The notes beneath the pieces were generated by a model, which saw only the letters and a program-made list of their open reading frames with translations, did not search any database and was not told the origin of the DNA. Made by a program: the position numbers and the translations under genes. This document shows positions 1-8,278 of a stretch of 64,000 bases of DNA, in pieces. Where the stretch lies: assembly GCF_029958905.1 (NCBI RefSeq), contig NZ_CP124613.1:310001-374000 (forward strand), given 5' to 3'. The DNA is from Vibrio sp. YMD68 (lineage in GTDB: Bacteria; Pseudomonadota; Gammaproteobacteria; Enterobacterales; Vibrionaceae). Every line of letters starts with the position of its first letter. Within the stretch, counting starts at the first letter, position 1.

Positions 1-834
1 CCAGAGCAAATTCATCAAAAGACGATGGCGGAGTATCGCGCTATGCTCTCTGGCTTGCGTTCAGAAGGGGTTCAAGTGATCGATTTTGATTATCAGCCCT
101 CTGAGACAGCCACTCCCGATGCCGTGTTCCCAAACAACTGGTTTAGCACGACTTCTTCTGGTGAGCTATATACCTTCCCTATGGCGTGTAAAAATCGACG
201 ACATGAAGTGCGTATTGAACAGTTGGTTGCCTCTCTAGAGGAAGCGGGTCGCCCTGTGAAGTACATTGACTCCCTACAAGAGTACACAGAGCACAATGCG
301 TATTTAGAAAGTACGGGTGTGATGGTGAAAGATCATACCAATCGAACAATATATGCCGCATTATCTCAACGCTGTGACAGAGAGGTTCTGGAAGAATATG
401 CGAAACGCATAGGTTACAATCGAGTGATTTCGTTTCAGACTGCTTTAGAATCAGGTCAGCCTGTTTACCATACTAATGTAATGATGGCGGTTGGGGAAAC
501 CTTCACGGTGATATGCGATGAAGTTATCCCTGAGTTTGAACGACGCTTTGTGATGAAGTCGTTGTCGAAATCGAAACAAGTGATTTCAATATCGATTGAA
601 CAGATGAATCAGTTTTGCGGCAATATTCTCCAGCTTGAAACCGTCAACGGTACTAAGGTGATTGCCATGTCTCAGTCTGCTTATGACGCTTTTTCACCGG
701 CTCAGATAGCCCAGCTTTCAACTCATGGGAAATTATTACCATTTGATGTTAAGACAATTGAATCGATTGGTGGAGGCAGTGTTCGCTGTATGCTAGGGGA
801 AGTGTTCTTGCCGACTAGGAAGAGGTTGCTTTAA
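1..834 (+). CDS. ctlX: Arginine-deiminase-related amidinohydrolase (CtlX-type), 5' partial
   Basis: The reading frame is open from base 1, so the N-terminus lies outside the window; the first internal ATG is at 25 but the eight codons before it read on smoothly. The visible part carries hallmarks of the amidinotransferase/arginine deiminase fold: DAVFPNNWFST near the start, a central HTNVMMAVG segment (likely the catalytic His region) and a C-terminal GGGSVRCML with the probable nucleophilic Cys, followed by VFLP. CtlX proteins of about 310 residues hydrolyse citrulline- or arginine-like guanidino/ureido substrates in the cytoplasm. Substrate is inferred from family only; dimethylarginine hydrolase is the main alternative. 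A strong hairpin follows the stop. Confidence 0.8.
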   Translation, partial: PEQIHQKTMAEYRAMLSGLRSEGVQVIDFDYQPSETATPDAVFPNNWFSTTSSGELYTFPMACKNRRHEVRIEQLVASLEEAGRPVKYIDSLQEYTEHNAYLESTGVMVKDHTNRTIYAALSQRCDREVLEEYAKRIGYNRVISFQTALESGQPVYHTNVMMAVGETFTVICDEVIPEFERRFVMKSLSKSKQVISISIEQMNQFCGNILQLETVNGTKVIAMSQSAYDAFSPAQIAQLSTHGKLLPFDVKTIESIGGGSVRCMLGEVFLPTRKRLL

Positions 835-869
835 AAGGTGTAAATCGAAAGGTATTCATTCGGAACTTA

Positions 870-906
870 AAATGGAGTTCGCATTACTTGTGAACTTCAT
901 TTTTTG
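870..906 (+). terminator. Rho-independent terminator after ctlX
   Basis: Imperfect stem of about 13 bp (AATGGAGTTC pairing with GAACTTCATT across a short loop) followed by six T residues. It lies 35 bp past the ctlX stop codon. Confidence 0.7.
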
Positions 907-953
907 GGTTTGTTTATGAGGTAAAACCTGCATGTAGACAATCAACAAGGCAC

Positions 954-978
954 AAAAAAGGCCGCCAATGGCGACCTT
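954..978 (-). terminator. Rho-independent terminator after the cold-shock gene
   Basis: Read on the minus strand, AAGGTCGCC and GGCGGCCTT form a 9-bp stem with a 3-nt loop, followed by a run of T. It sits about 35 bp downstream of the csp stop codon. Confidence 0.75.
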
Positions 979-1013
979 TATATATTCTATTAGCTAATGC
1001 TAGTAGAGCTAAA

Positions 1014-1226
1014 TTAGATAGCTACTACGTTGCTAGCTTGAAGGCCTTTTTGACCTTGCTCTACTTCGAAAGACACTTTTTGGCCTTCGTTAAGAGTTTT
1101 GAAACCTTCAGAAGCGATAGCACGGAAATGTACGAATACGTCTGCGCCGCCGTTATCTTGAGTAAGGAAACCGAAACCTTTAGTTTCGTTGAACCATTTT
1201 ACAGTACCAGTAATTGAGTTAGACAT
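1014..1226 (-). CDS. CspA-family cold-shock protein
   Basis: A complete 70-residue cold-shock domain. RNP1 (KGFGFL, residues 16-21) and RNP2 (VFVHF, about 30-34) are both present, so it should bind single-stranded RNA/DNA through the five-stranded beta barrel and act as an RNA chaperone. Length and sequence (starts [13 protein letters not shown], ends VVAI) are typical of Vibrio CspA paralogues. The start is supported by AAGGGA 6-8 nt upstream. Single gene with its own terminator and a long upstream spacer, as is usual for csp genes whose leader mRNA is temperature-responsive; I could not verify a cold-box. Confidence 0.93.
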   Translation of the reverse strand: MSNSITGTVKWFNETKGFGFLTQDNGGADVFVHFRAIASEGFKTLNEGQKVSFEVEQGQKGLQASNVVAI

Positions 1227-1793
1227 GTTATGTCCCTTATTTATTTAATTTAAGAAAAAGTTCAACATCAGCCAAATGCCAATGAGTTGAATTATGTCAT
1301 GTTACGCTAAAATAAAAGGGAAACGCCTAGCTACAAAAACGTGGTTTTAATAGTGGATGTTTTACTTGTACTTGATGCTGCATTTAATAACTCTCTGAAC
1401 AACTGAGCGGTATAATACACGCTGTGTTTTTATTGTACAGTACTTTCTTCTTTTATTTAGGGTGTCGCGTCATGGAGCATTTAGAATAGACACTGTTTGA
1501 GTCATTTTTGCGTCATGAGCATGAAACAAATGTGAATAACAACCTAGTGTCACGCGCTATGCTCGTTCTGTCATCTTGTATTTTTTCTAACACGTGACTC
1601 TCGTTTTTTGCATCTTTGCTCGCTATTTTCAAGCACATTCCCACATTGATGGCGTAAAGAGGGTTAGGAATTATTGAGCAGTATGCTTGTCTTGCGCAGG
1701 AGTGTGCTAACATCCATTGCATCAGAAATGCAGACATTCAAACAATGTCATTTCGATTGAACTAACAATGATTAACCAAAGAGAATATGAGCA
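1227..1793. other. Intergenic region between csp and a small plus-strand gene
   Basis: No convincing gene. It must contain the promoter and leader of the minus-strand cold-shock gene and the promoter of the gene at 1794. A 74-codon open frame on the minus strand (1513-1737) has no recognisable motif and unusual composition, so I do not call it. Confidence 0.5.
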
Positions 1794-2060
1794 ATGAGCA
1801 AGTTAAATGCCGAAGAACGCAAAGCGCGTGATGATGAGCGTTTTTCACAACGGGTGAATGAACGCAGAGAAAAAGGCAAAGACGTAATAGCTTATGCTCT
1901 TACTAATAAAAAAGCGGTTAAATTCCTTACTAAATCAGAGCGTAAAGCGCTGAATGAAAGAAAATTAGCTCGCCAAGAAGAAATTAAGTTGAAAGAGCAA
2001 GAAGAGCTAGAGAGAATTTCTGCGGCATTCATGACTCCAGATCCAGACGAGCAAGTTTAG
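1794..2060 (+). CDS. Small highly charged hypothetical protein
   Basis: An 88-residue protein, Lys/Arg/Glu rich and probably all alpha-helical (long runs such as EERKARDDERFSQRVNERR and RKLARQEEIKLKEQEELER), with no Cys, signal peptide or membrane segment. The ATG follows AGAG-rich sequence (AAAGAGAATATGAGCA). A strong terminator lies 38 bp after the stop, indicating a monocistronic unit. I do not recognise a family. The charge pattern and helices would suit a nucleic-acid- or ribosome-associated protein, but that is only inference. Confidence 0.7.
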   Translation: MSKLNAEERKARDDERFSQRVNERREKGKDVIAYALTNKKAVKFLTKSERKALNERKLARQEEIKLKEQEELERISAAFMTPDPDEQV

Positions 2061-2097
2061 AATGTCATCTAGTGCTGTTTGGGCTGGAATATAAAAC

Positions 2098-2131
2098 AAA
2101 CCCCCAACGGTCTATTCGTTGGGGGTTTTTT
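2098..2131. terminator. Strong terminator, probably bidirectional
   Basis: AAACCCCCAACG pairs with CGTTGGGGGTTT over a 7-nt loop (12-bp stem), followed by TTTTTT on the plus strand; the minus strand also ends in a T-rich tract. It separates the plus-strand small gene from the end of the 12-gene minus-strand operon. Confidence 0.85.
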
Positions 2132-2198
2132 CTCGATGTAAATAGCTTCTCGATGTAAATAGTTTCTCGATGTAAATAGTTTCCCGCTACAAATCGTT
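2131..2198. repeat. 17-bp tandem repeat, three good copies plus one decayed
   Basis: Unit TCTCGATGTAAATAGYT occurs at 2131, 2148 and 2165 with at most one change, and a degenerate fourth copy (TCCCGCTACAAATCGTT) fills 2182-2198. It starts directly at the terminator T-tract. No coding role seen. Confidence 0.85.
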
Positions 2199-2239
2199 CC
2201 TAGCTGCTAAAATCAGCCCGAAAGACCATCAGACCCTAG

Positions 2240-2761
2240 TTATTGCTTTTCTATATACAGTATTATCTCACCGACATTAATGCCCCACTTCGACATATCG
2301 GTTTTGTTAAACAGTCGCTTTTCGTCTATTAGGAACATCCAATCGTCTAGGGTGATTTGATAAGTGGTCCCATCAACGGGAATCTCTAGGTCGTATTGCC
2401 AATACAAGGCAGCGCCTTCTGTTCTACCTGTTGCTGTGCCTACCACATCTTCAGCCGTCCCTTCATACTGGTTATTACCAATGTTTTTGAGCTGCCAATT
2501 GCGAGTCGACTTCTCACCGTCATCAAACTCAAACCATTCTTTTATCTCTCCAGTATCACCTTGCCAAGAGGCGATCAGTTTGACTTCAAATCGACGTAAC
2601 AAATTACCTGAACGATCCAAAACCATGCCGTAGGCGACAAGTTCACCATCAAAAAATTGCTCTAACTTGAGCTCAGGAAAGGTATCTTTATGCTTGTCTA
2701 ACGTTGCATTTCCGCATGCGCTTAACATTATGGTCAGCGCCAAAATGACGATTTTTTTCAT
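2240..2761 (-). CDS. DUF3833 family lipoprotein
   Basis: A 173-residue protein beginning with a lipoprotein signal (MKKIVILALTIMLSAC; lipobox LSAC with Cys16), so it is probably anchored in the envelope. The rest is beta-rich with alternating strands (FDGELVAYGMVLDRSGNLLRRF), matching DUF3833, which resembles a lipocalin-like barrel. Function unknown. Its ATG overlaps the stop of the preceding chalcone-isomerase-like gene by 4 nt, and it is the last gene of the ChrR operon. In this context a role in handling modified or oxidised lipids is plausible but unproven. Confidence 0.85.
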   Translation of the reverse strand: MKKIVILALTIMLSACGNATLDKHKDTFPELKLEQFFDGELVAYGMVLDRSGNLLRRFEVKLIASWQGDTGEIKEWFEFDDGEKSTRNWQLKNIGNNQYEGTAEDVVGTATGRTEGAALYWQYDLEIPVDGTTYQITLDDWMFLIDEKRLFNKTDMSKWGINVGEIILYIEKQ

Positions 2762-3261
2762 CTGTTTAATCCCAGTAATTGACGGCGAAGCTCTGGCTCA
2801 GAGGTTTTTTCCGACAGCCATATCGAGAGAAATGCAGTCCCAAAGCTTTCTGAGCCTATGGTGCCTATGAGCTCATTATTGAAGTAAAATTCGCTACGTC
2901 CATCTTCTTCAAGCAGCAGAGTCAAGGTGTTGCCTGGTTCAACGTTTGGCCAAAGGTTTTCTAACGATGCTGCCCATTGCTCAATGTCATTAGCGTCATA
3001 ATTTAAGTGCTGCCATTGCTCTATGGTGGCTTGAATAAGCGCTTTGCTTTCTATTGATTTCAGATATTCAATCTTGAGTGCTTGCCTATTTTTATCGGGC
3101 TCACCTGTACTAGTGTGCTGGCCCGAGTAGTATTCAGCTTCGTATATTGTCCAGAACAGGTAACTCATCTCTCCGGTTCCAACTTTGCTGAGATCTCTAA
3201 TAGGCGACGCTGAAACAGTACTGCTGATCAGCAGAAAACATAAACAAAACCATTTATACAT
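2758..3261 (-). CDS. Chalcone-isomerase-like exported protein
   Basis: 167 residues with a cleavable signal peptide (hydrophobic WFCLCFLLISSTVSA, cleavage near residue 18). The body has features of the bacterial chalcone isomerase-like domain, including YLFWTIYEAEYYSG near the N-terminus and the C-terminal NNELIGTIGSESFGTAFLSIWL segment. Bacterial members probably bind fatty acids or similar hydrophobic ligands rather than catalyse flavonoid cyclisation. It sits 3 nt after the DUF2878 gene and overlaps the DUF3833 lipoprotein, so three envelope-directed products are made together at the operon's end. Ligand unknown. Confidence 0.85.
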   Translation of the reverse strand: MYKWFCLCFLLISSTVSASPIRDLSKVGTGEMSYLFWTIYEAEYYSGQHTSTGEPDKNRQALKIEYLKSIESKALIQATIEQWQHLNYDANDIEQWAASLENLWPNVEPGNTLTLLLEEDGRSEFYFNNELIGTIGSESFGTAFLSIWLSEKTSEPELRRQLLGLNR

Positions 3262-3264
3262 AAA

Positions 3265-3774
3265 TCACCCCGTTACTGGTTCACATGTCGGTCGTTCTAT
3301 TTTCCTTCTTAGAATGACAAAGGTGGGCATCAATATTGCCCAGACCAACATTAACGACAATATGACTTGGTGCGTAGGCAGCAGTGGTTCAATCACGCCT
3401 GCTTTTACTCCTCCCCAGTAACTGGCGGTTCCACCTAGGGCGCCAATGACAGCAAGTGGCAGTGAGGAAAACCGATTCAACCAACTTAAGCTATGATTCA
3501 GGCTGATGATGAACATGATCCAAATCAGCAGAAGCCACATAGGGAAGAATTCGCTACCAACGGAAAAGACACCGAAATGCAATTGAAGTTTGTCTGCGGC
3601 TAATCCTATAGGGACCAGTAGCAATAAATTCAGGTCTTTCTTTTTGGTTGGCGAGAGTAAAAAATGGACCACCAACAGCCCGGCCATGAGGGGCCCTGCA
3701 TGTTGGTTTAAGAACGCTGCACAAAACCAACTGGCCTGGAAAATAACCAGATTAATAATCCAGAATCGCTGCAT
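3265..3774 (-). CDS. DUF2878 family inner-membrane protein
   Basis: 169 residues with about five hydrophobic helices (for example WIINLVIFQASWFCAAFL, MWLLLIWIMFIISL, VILSLMLVWAILMPTFVIL). This matches DUF2878 membrane proteins, which repeatedly lie beside cyclopropane-fatty-acid-synthase-like genes in photolyase/ChrR clusters. No catalytic motif is visible. Its start overlaps the 3' end of the upstream methyltransferase by 23 nt, strong evidence for translational coupling. Confidence 0.85.
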   Translation of the reverse strand: MQRFWIINLVIFQASWFCAAFLNQHAGPLMAGLLVVHFLLSPTKKKDLNLLLLVPIGLAADKLQLHFGVFSVGSEFFPMWLLLIWIMFIISLNHSLSWLNRFSSLPLAVIGALGGTASYWGGVKAGVIEPLLPTHQVILSLMLVWAILMPTFVILRRKIERPTCEPVTG

Positions 3775-5032
3775 CGCTGTGTCCTCTGTATCGTGGCTTT
3801 CTTGCTACGACATGGTGGGTACTGATCACTCGTTGTAAGAATGCGCCTTCGCAGTAGCACAAGTAAAAAGTCCACAACCGTTTGAACTCTTCGTTATAAC
3901 CAAGCTCAACCAATTGAGGCCAAGATTGTTCAAATCGCTGACGCCAATCATGGAGCGTGCGAGCGTAATGAAGGCCAATATCATGCAACTCATGGGTCAC
4001 TAAATCGGTACAGTTGGCCATCTGTTGCGTCATGATCGACACGGATGGTAAACAACCACCTGGGAATATGTATTTTTGAATGAAATCGACATTTTTGCGG
4101 TAACGATCGTAACGGCTGTCGGCTATCGTAATGGATTGAATTAACATCTTTCCATCGGGTTTTAGCAAGTCGGAACACTTTTTGAAAAATGTTGGCAAGT
4201 ACTCATGACCCACCGCTTCAATCATTTCGACAGACACTAATTTATCGTACTGACCGTTCAGCTTTCTGTAGTCGCTTTTGAGTAGAGTAATTTTGTCTTC
4301 TAAGCCGAGTTGTGAGATTTTCTGCTCTGCGTATTCATGCTGAGCATCGGAGATAGTGGTGGTGGTCACATGGCATCCGAAATGCTGTGCCATGTAGATC
4401 GCTAGACCACCCCAACCTGTGCCTATTTCTACTACGTGGTCGGTTTCTTTGAGTTCCAGTCTTTCACAGATTGTTTGCATTTTTAGTTGTTGCGCATCAT
4501 CTAAAGTCGTTGCGTTTGAACCATACACAGCACAAGAATACTGCATAGCAGGGTCTAAAAATCGAGTGTAGAGCTCGTTGCCAATATCATAGTGAGCGAG
4601 AATGTTTCGTTTGGATCCATCTTCAGAGTTGGCATTTTTAAAACGTAGGAACTGTTTCTTTATCTTGCTGACCCATTGGACTTTGTTTTCAATTTTGTCT
4701 AACTGGTCTTGGTTGATAGCCATCACTTGAATGAGGTTGGTTAGGTTCGGGCTCGTCCACTTTCCATCGATGTAGGCTTCTGCTGCACCAATGCCACCGT
4801 TTAGTACCATATTTTTGTAGAAAGAGGCGTCGTGTATCACAATGGTCGCATGCAGAGATGATGCTTGATCACCAAACCGTGTACGTTCATCCCCGTCAAC
4901 AATTTCTAGGCTCGCGTGGTTGATATGAGTCAGTAGAGAAAATATCAACGTTTTGTATTTATTGGTTGAACGACTTTCAACATTGTCGTTACTGTAAGCT
5001 AAGCCTTGAGCTTGTTTCGCAGATTGTTCCAT
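3752..5032 (-). CDS. Cyclopropane-fatty-acyl-phospholipid synthase-like SAM methyltransferase
   Basis: Transfers a methylene or methyl group from S-adenosylmethionine to unsaturated acyl chains of phospholipids at the inner membrane. The SAM-binding motif VVEIGTGWGGLAIYMA, the YDIGNELY segment, the catalytic-region Cys (MQYSCAVY) and the C-terminal YLCYCEGAF are all present, and about 426 residues fits the longer bacterial subgroup. I prefer the ATG at 5032 (GAGG 6 nt upstream) to the one at 5059, which lacks a good ribosome site. In Rhodobacter sphaeroides, CfaA and furan-fatty-acid enzymes belong to the RpoE/ChrR regulon; the exact product here, cyclopropane or methylated/furan acyl chain, is open. 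Confidence 0.92.
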   Translation of the reverse strand: MEQSAKQAQGLAYSNDNVESRSTNKYKTLIFSLLTHINHASLEIVDGDERTRFGDQASSLHATIVIHDASFYKNMVLNGGIGAAEAYIDGKWTSPNLTNLIQVMAINQDQLDKIENKVQWVSKIKKQFLRFKNANSEDGSKRNILAHYDIGNELYTRFLDPAMQYSCAVYGSNATTLDDAQQLKMQTICERLELKETDHVVEIGTGWGGLAIYMAQHFGCHVTTTTISDAQHEYAEQKISQLGLEDKITLLKSDYRKLNGQYDKLVSVEMIEAVGHEYLPTFFKKCSDLLKPDGKMLIQSITIADSRYDRYRKNVDFIQKYIFPGGCLPSVSIMTQQMANCTDLVTHELHDIGLHYARTLHDWRQRFEQSWPQLVELGYNEEFKRLWTFYLCYCEGAFLQRVISTHHVVARKPRYRGHSDAAILDY

Positions 5033-5100
5033 GTGAACCTCACTTGAGAAAACGGTCATTATTTTTGTCAGTTATATTTTGCTTGAAACGTTTATTGTTG

Positions 5101-5835
5101 CTATGTCTGAGTATCGGGATGCGGGACGAAAGGAACCCGCTTCAAAAACAACTTAAGAGCTTGCCAATAAATACCTGAGACGATTTTTAATGTCATCATA
5201 GGTATAGAACGAACCGTCTTTCCGATCTCTTTGGCACTGAATTCGTGTTTCTTTAGCGCTAAAGTCGCATCAAAAACTTTGTCTTTTTTGTGGTTTTCGA
5301 TATGAACTAATGTGTTCTTACTTGGTGGCGTAATTGTCCAGTGATAGTCCATATCCATGTCCATAAAAGGTGAAACGTGAAAGTCTTTTTTAACCTTCAT
5401 TTCTGACGACATCTTTATTAAGTAGTAGTGGCGTTTGTTCCATGGCGTGTTACTTACTTCAGCAAGTAAGTACTCGCACTCGCCAGAGTCTGCGTAGCAG
5501 AAGTAACAATTAATCGGGCTAAAATACAAACCGACACAGCGAGCTTGTGCAAGTAATACCACTCTATTTCCAGCAGACCAGCTTCCACCTAACTGCTCTA
5601 CTTTATTACTTATACGTTGCTTGAGTTCCCCTGGTTCATTTTTTAAGTAATCTTTTTCATTGAAACGAATGGGGTTATACCACCGCTCACCAAACAGCCA
5701 GCTCTTTTGGACTAAAGCGGGCAACTCATCAAGGTCGATACTTAGCATATACAGCTGGTAGTTGAATTCGTGCTTCACCGCCCCTAAGCGGCGATGACGC
5801 ACGTTTCCCCAATAGATGCCGCTGTTCTGTGTCAT
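5101..5835 (-). CDS. DUF1365 family protein
   Basis: 244 residues matching DUF1365: N-terminal [22 protein letters not shown], a central [15 protein letters not shown] and [10 protein letters not shown], then [15 protein letters not shown]. No enzyme activity is established for the family, but it is consistently encoded between an FAD oxidoreductase and a cyclopropane-synthase-like gene. It overlaps the preceding oxidoreductase by 4 nt, so the two are probably coupled. Likely cytoplasmic or membrane-peripheral; substrate presumed to be an acyl chain by context only. Confidence 0.88.
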   Translation of the reverse strand: MTQNSGIYWGNVRHRRLGAVKHEFNYQLYMLSIDLDELPALVQKSWLFGERWYNPIRFNEKDYLKNEPGELKQRISNKVEQLGGSWSAGNRVVLLAQARCVGLYFSPINCYFCYADSGECEYLLAEVSNTPWNKRHYYLIKMSSEMKVKKDFHVSPFMDMDMDYHWTITPPSKNTLVHIENHKKDKVFDATLALKKHEFSAKEIGKTVRSIPMMTLKIVSGIYWQALKLFLKRVPFVPHPDTQT

Positions 5836-7085
5836 AGTGTTTGGCCGAATCGTTGCGTAACATCTAGCGCGCTTTTTACGCCATCTTCATGAAAGCCGTT
5901 GTACCAGTATGCGCCAACAAAATGGAAACCATTCTGTCCGCAAATGGTTGATCGTAGGTTTTGTGCTTTAACGCTGGATGCATCTAATACTGGGTGATGA
6001 TAGACAAAACTTCGAATCACTTTCTCTGGATTTATGGCTTCAGTTTGATTGAGGGTGACACAGAAAGTGTCGTCACTTTGAATGCCTTGCAAGATATTCA
6101 TGTTGTAAGTGACGCATGATGGTCGAGATAAATCGCCATCAAGCATGTAATTCCAACTCGCCCAAGCCAGTTTTCTATCTGGAAGTAAGCGGGTATCGGT
6201 GTGGAGTACGACTTCATTGCGGCTATACGGAATACCAGAAAGTACCTTTGTTTCTTGTTCTGTGGGCTGTGCGAGTAGTTTTAACGCTTGGTCTGAGTGG
6301 CAAGCAAAGATGACGTCATCAAAGGCGTGCGACTCACCGGTCTCCATTGTCACAACCGCCTGCCCATCGATACGACTGACGTGTTTAATGTCCGCGTTAG
6401 TGATGATGGCCTTGCTTAATGTTGACTGAATCGCTTGAACGTACTCTCGTGAACCACCAGGTACCACATACCATTGAGGTCGGTCGACGATATTCAGTAG
6501 CCCGTGGTGATAAAAGAACTGAATAAAGAATTTGAGTTCAAATTTTTCCATCTCTTCAAGGCTGGTCGACCAAATGGCAGCGCCCATCGGTAGAATGTAG
6601 TGCTGGCTGAAAAATGAAGAGAATCCGTTGTCTTTTAAGAATTCACCTAACGAAGACTGGCTTTGTATATTATTCTCTCTAAACGCTTTCTTACACAGGT
6701 TGTTGAACTTAATAATCTCATAAATTAAACGCCAGAATTTGGGCTTAAGTATGTTGCTTCTTTGGGCAAACAGCGCGTTAATTCCGTGGCCGTTGTATTC
6801 AAACTTGGTTTGTCGGTTGTGAACACTGAAGCTCATTTCCGTCTTTTGCTGTTTTATCCCTAGTTGTGTTAATAGCTCAATGAAGTTTGGGTAGGTTCTG
6901 TTGTTGAAAACGATAAACCCGGTATCAACCGTGTATTCTTTCCCTTGATGCTCAATATCTACTGTGGCGGTGTGTCCACCGACATAATCATTTTTTTCGA
7001 ACACAGTGACATCGTTCTTTTTATCGAGTAAATAAGCACAGGTTAGGCCGGAAATTCCCGATCCAATAATCGCTATCCTTTTCAT
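5832..7085 (-). CDS. FAD-dependent oxidoreductase (amine-oxidase/desaturase fold)
   Basis: 417 residues. The N-terminal Rossmann motif [17 protein letters not shown] binds FAD, followed by [15 protein letters not shown] typical of the flavin-containing amine oxidase/protoporphyrinogen oxidase/phytoene desaturase superfamily; [14 protein letters not shown] near the C-terminus is the usual FAD-closing motif. Members linked to DUF1365 and cyclopropane synthase are thought to oxidise or desaturate an acyl chain, but the reaction is not proved. Only 2 nt separate it from the upstream SDR gene. Confidence 0.9.
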   Translation of the reverse strand: MKRIAIIGSGISGLTCAYLLDKKNDVTVFEKNDYVGGHTATVDIEHQGKEYTVDTGFIVFNNRTYPNFIELLTQLGIKQQKTEMSFSVHNRQTKFEYNGHGINALFAQRSNILKPKFWRLIYEIIKFNNLCKKAFRENNIQSQSSLGEFLKDNGFSSFFSQHYILPMGAAIWSTSLEEMEKFELKFFIQFFYHHGLLNIVDRPQWYVVPGGSREYVQAIQSTLSKAIITNADIKHVSRIDGQAVVTMETGESHAFDDVIFACHSDQALKLLAQPTEQETKVLSGIPYSRNEVVLHTDTRLLPDRKLAWASWNYMLDGDLSRPSCVTYNMNILQGIQSDDTFCVTLNQTEAINPEKVIRSFVYHHPVLDASSVKAQNLRSTICGQNGFHFVGAYWYNGFHEDGVKSALDVTQRFGQTL

Positions 7086-7087
7086 AA

Positions 7088-7804
7088 TTATCCCATTTTA
7101 GTCGCAATTCGGTTCCAAAGTGATGAAGGTAAAAAGCGTAAACATTTCATCATAAATATAAACAGGGTGGGGAAGCTGATGTCAGCTTTCCCTTTCTCTA
7201 TGCCATCAATAATTTTATGTGCAGCCTCTTGTGTTGAGACGATCATTGGCATAGGGAATGTGTTTTTGTCAGTGAGTGGAGTTTTGACAAAACCAGGATG
7301 AACAACAGTGACATTGATATCGTGTTGGGCCAGGTGCGCAGACAACGTTTTGCCTAAGTACGTCACGGCCGCTTTAGAGGATCCATACGCTTCAGCTCTC
7401 GGCAGTGGCAGAAGGCCCGCGCTTGAACTCACCAGCACCAGTCGACCTCCTGACTGAAGTGATTTGAGCCACGTTTGAAGCCCATAGCCAATAGAAACGA
7501 GATTGATATTGATGATCCGTTCGAATTTTTTTGCATCAAAGTTGAGTGGGTCATCAATATATTCACAGTCACCAGCATTAAAAATGAGCAGATCTAATGC
7601 TCCCCATACGCTCTGGTCACTTGGGTAGTTATTATAATCGGTTAAATCGAAGCAAAGCGGCTGTATGTTAGGGCGTTGTTGCTTGAGCGCATTGAGCTTC
7701 TCTTGGCTTCTGCCACAGGCGATCACGTCATGCCCTGCCTGAGCGTAGCTCAGTGCGAGCTCTTTGCCTATTCCTGAAGTCGCCCCCGTGATTAATATAC
7801 GCAT
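7088..7804 (-). CDS. Short-chain dehydrogenase/reductase
   Basis: 238 residues of classical SDR type. The NAD(P)-binding GATSGIGKEL lies at residues 6-15, NAG is in LLIFNAGD, catalytic Ser in LVLVSSSAG and catalytic YGSSK (YxxxK) around residue 140; VVHPGFVKTPL follows. The last roughly 30 residues are hydrophobic (FPTLFIFMMKCLRFL) and could touch the membrane. It reduces or oxidises an unknown carbonyl/alcohol. Its start overlaps the stop of the SnoaL-like gene by one base and it precedes the FAD oxidoreductase by 2 nt, so the three are co-translated. Confidence 0.9.
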   Translation of the reverse strand: MRILITGATSGIGKELALSYAQAGHDVIACGRSQEKLNALKQQRPNIQPLCFDLTDYNNYPSDQSVWGALDLLIFNAGDCEYIDDPLNFDAKKFERIININLVSIGYGLQTWLKSLQSGGRLVLVSSSAGLLPLPRAEAYGSSKAAVTYLGKTLSAHLAQHDINVTVVHPGFVKTPLTDKNTFPMPMIVSTQEAAHKIIDGIEKGKADISFPTLFIFMMKCLRFLPSSLWNRIATKMG

Positions 7805-8235
7805 TATTTTCCCGCCCTATGTTTTAACTTTTTCACTACCGGACCTAACAGGGGCACGTGTTCATAAATCATCGCACCAATGTCTAAGTAGTCTCGGTGG
7901 AAGGTCACTGCATCGTTCTCTGCTTTCAAGTGAGAGTGTCCCTGGACAGATATAGGCTCTTGTTTATTTAAGCTTTTGTGGCGAAATGTCATGGTCCAAT
8001 ATACGGCGGCTTCAGACTCTGATTCAAAGGCATGCTTTATGTGAAATTCACAACTTATGATGTTGGTGTAGCTTCGCTCGAAACTGGCTATCAGGTCTTG
8101 CACACCTTCAACTTTGTGTAGGGGGTCAATAAAAACCACGTTCGGGTGATAAATACTCGCAAGAGTCGAAAGGTTGTCTGTTCCTAACTCACGGTATACA
8201 TCGATGAATTTTTGTAACCATAATGAGCGCTGCAT
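7804..8235 (-). CDS. SnoaL-like / NTF2-fold protein
   Basis: 143 residues with the NTF2-like pattern: an N-terminal helix (FIDVYRELGTDNLSTLASIYHPNVVFIDPLH) and then beta-rich sequence with HIKHAFESESEAAVYWTMTF. Such proteins act as small isomerases/hydrolases or as carrier/assembly partners; this one is unassigned. It is encoded 43 nt after the photolyase and overlaps the SDR by 1 nt. Homologues commonly occupy the same position in cyclopropane-synthase gene sets. Confidence 0.85.
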   Translation of the reverse strand: MQRSLWLQKFIDVYRELGTDNLSTLASIYHPNVVFIDPLHKVEGVQDLIASFERSYTNIISCEFHIKHAFESESEAAVYWTMTFRHKSLNKQEPISVQGHSHLKAENDAVTFHRDYLDIGAMIYEHVPLLGPVVKKLKHRAGK

Positions 8236-8278
8236 ACTGTTCTGCCTTACTGTTGTTTGCCGCTAGGCATTGAAGAAC

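Noticed and set aside
1513-1737. 74-codon minus-strand frame between csp and the small gene
   Set aside because: No ribosome site, no motif, and composition unlike neighbouring proteins.
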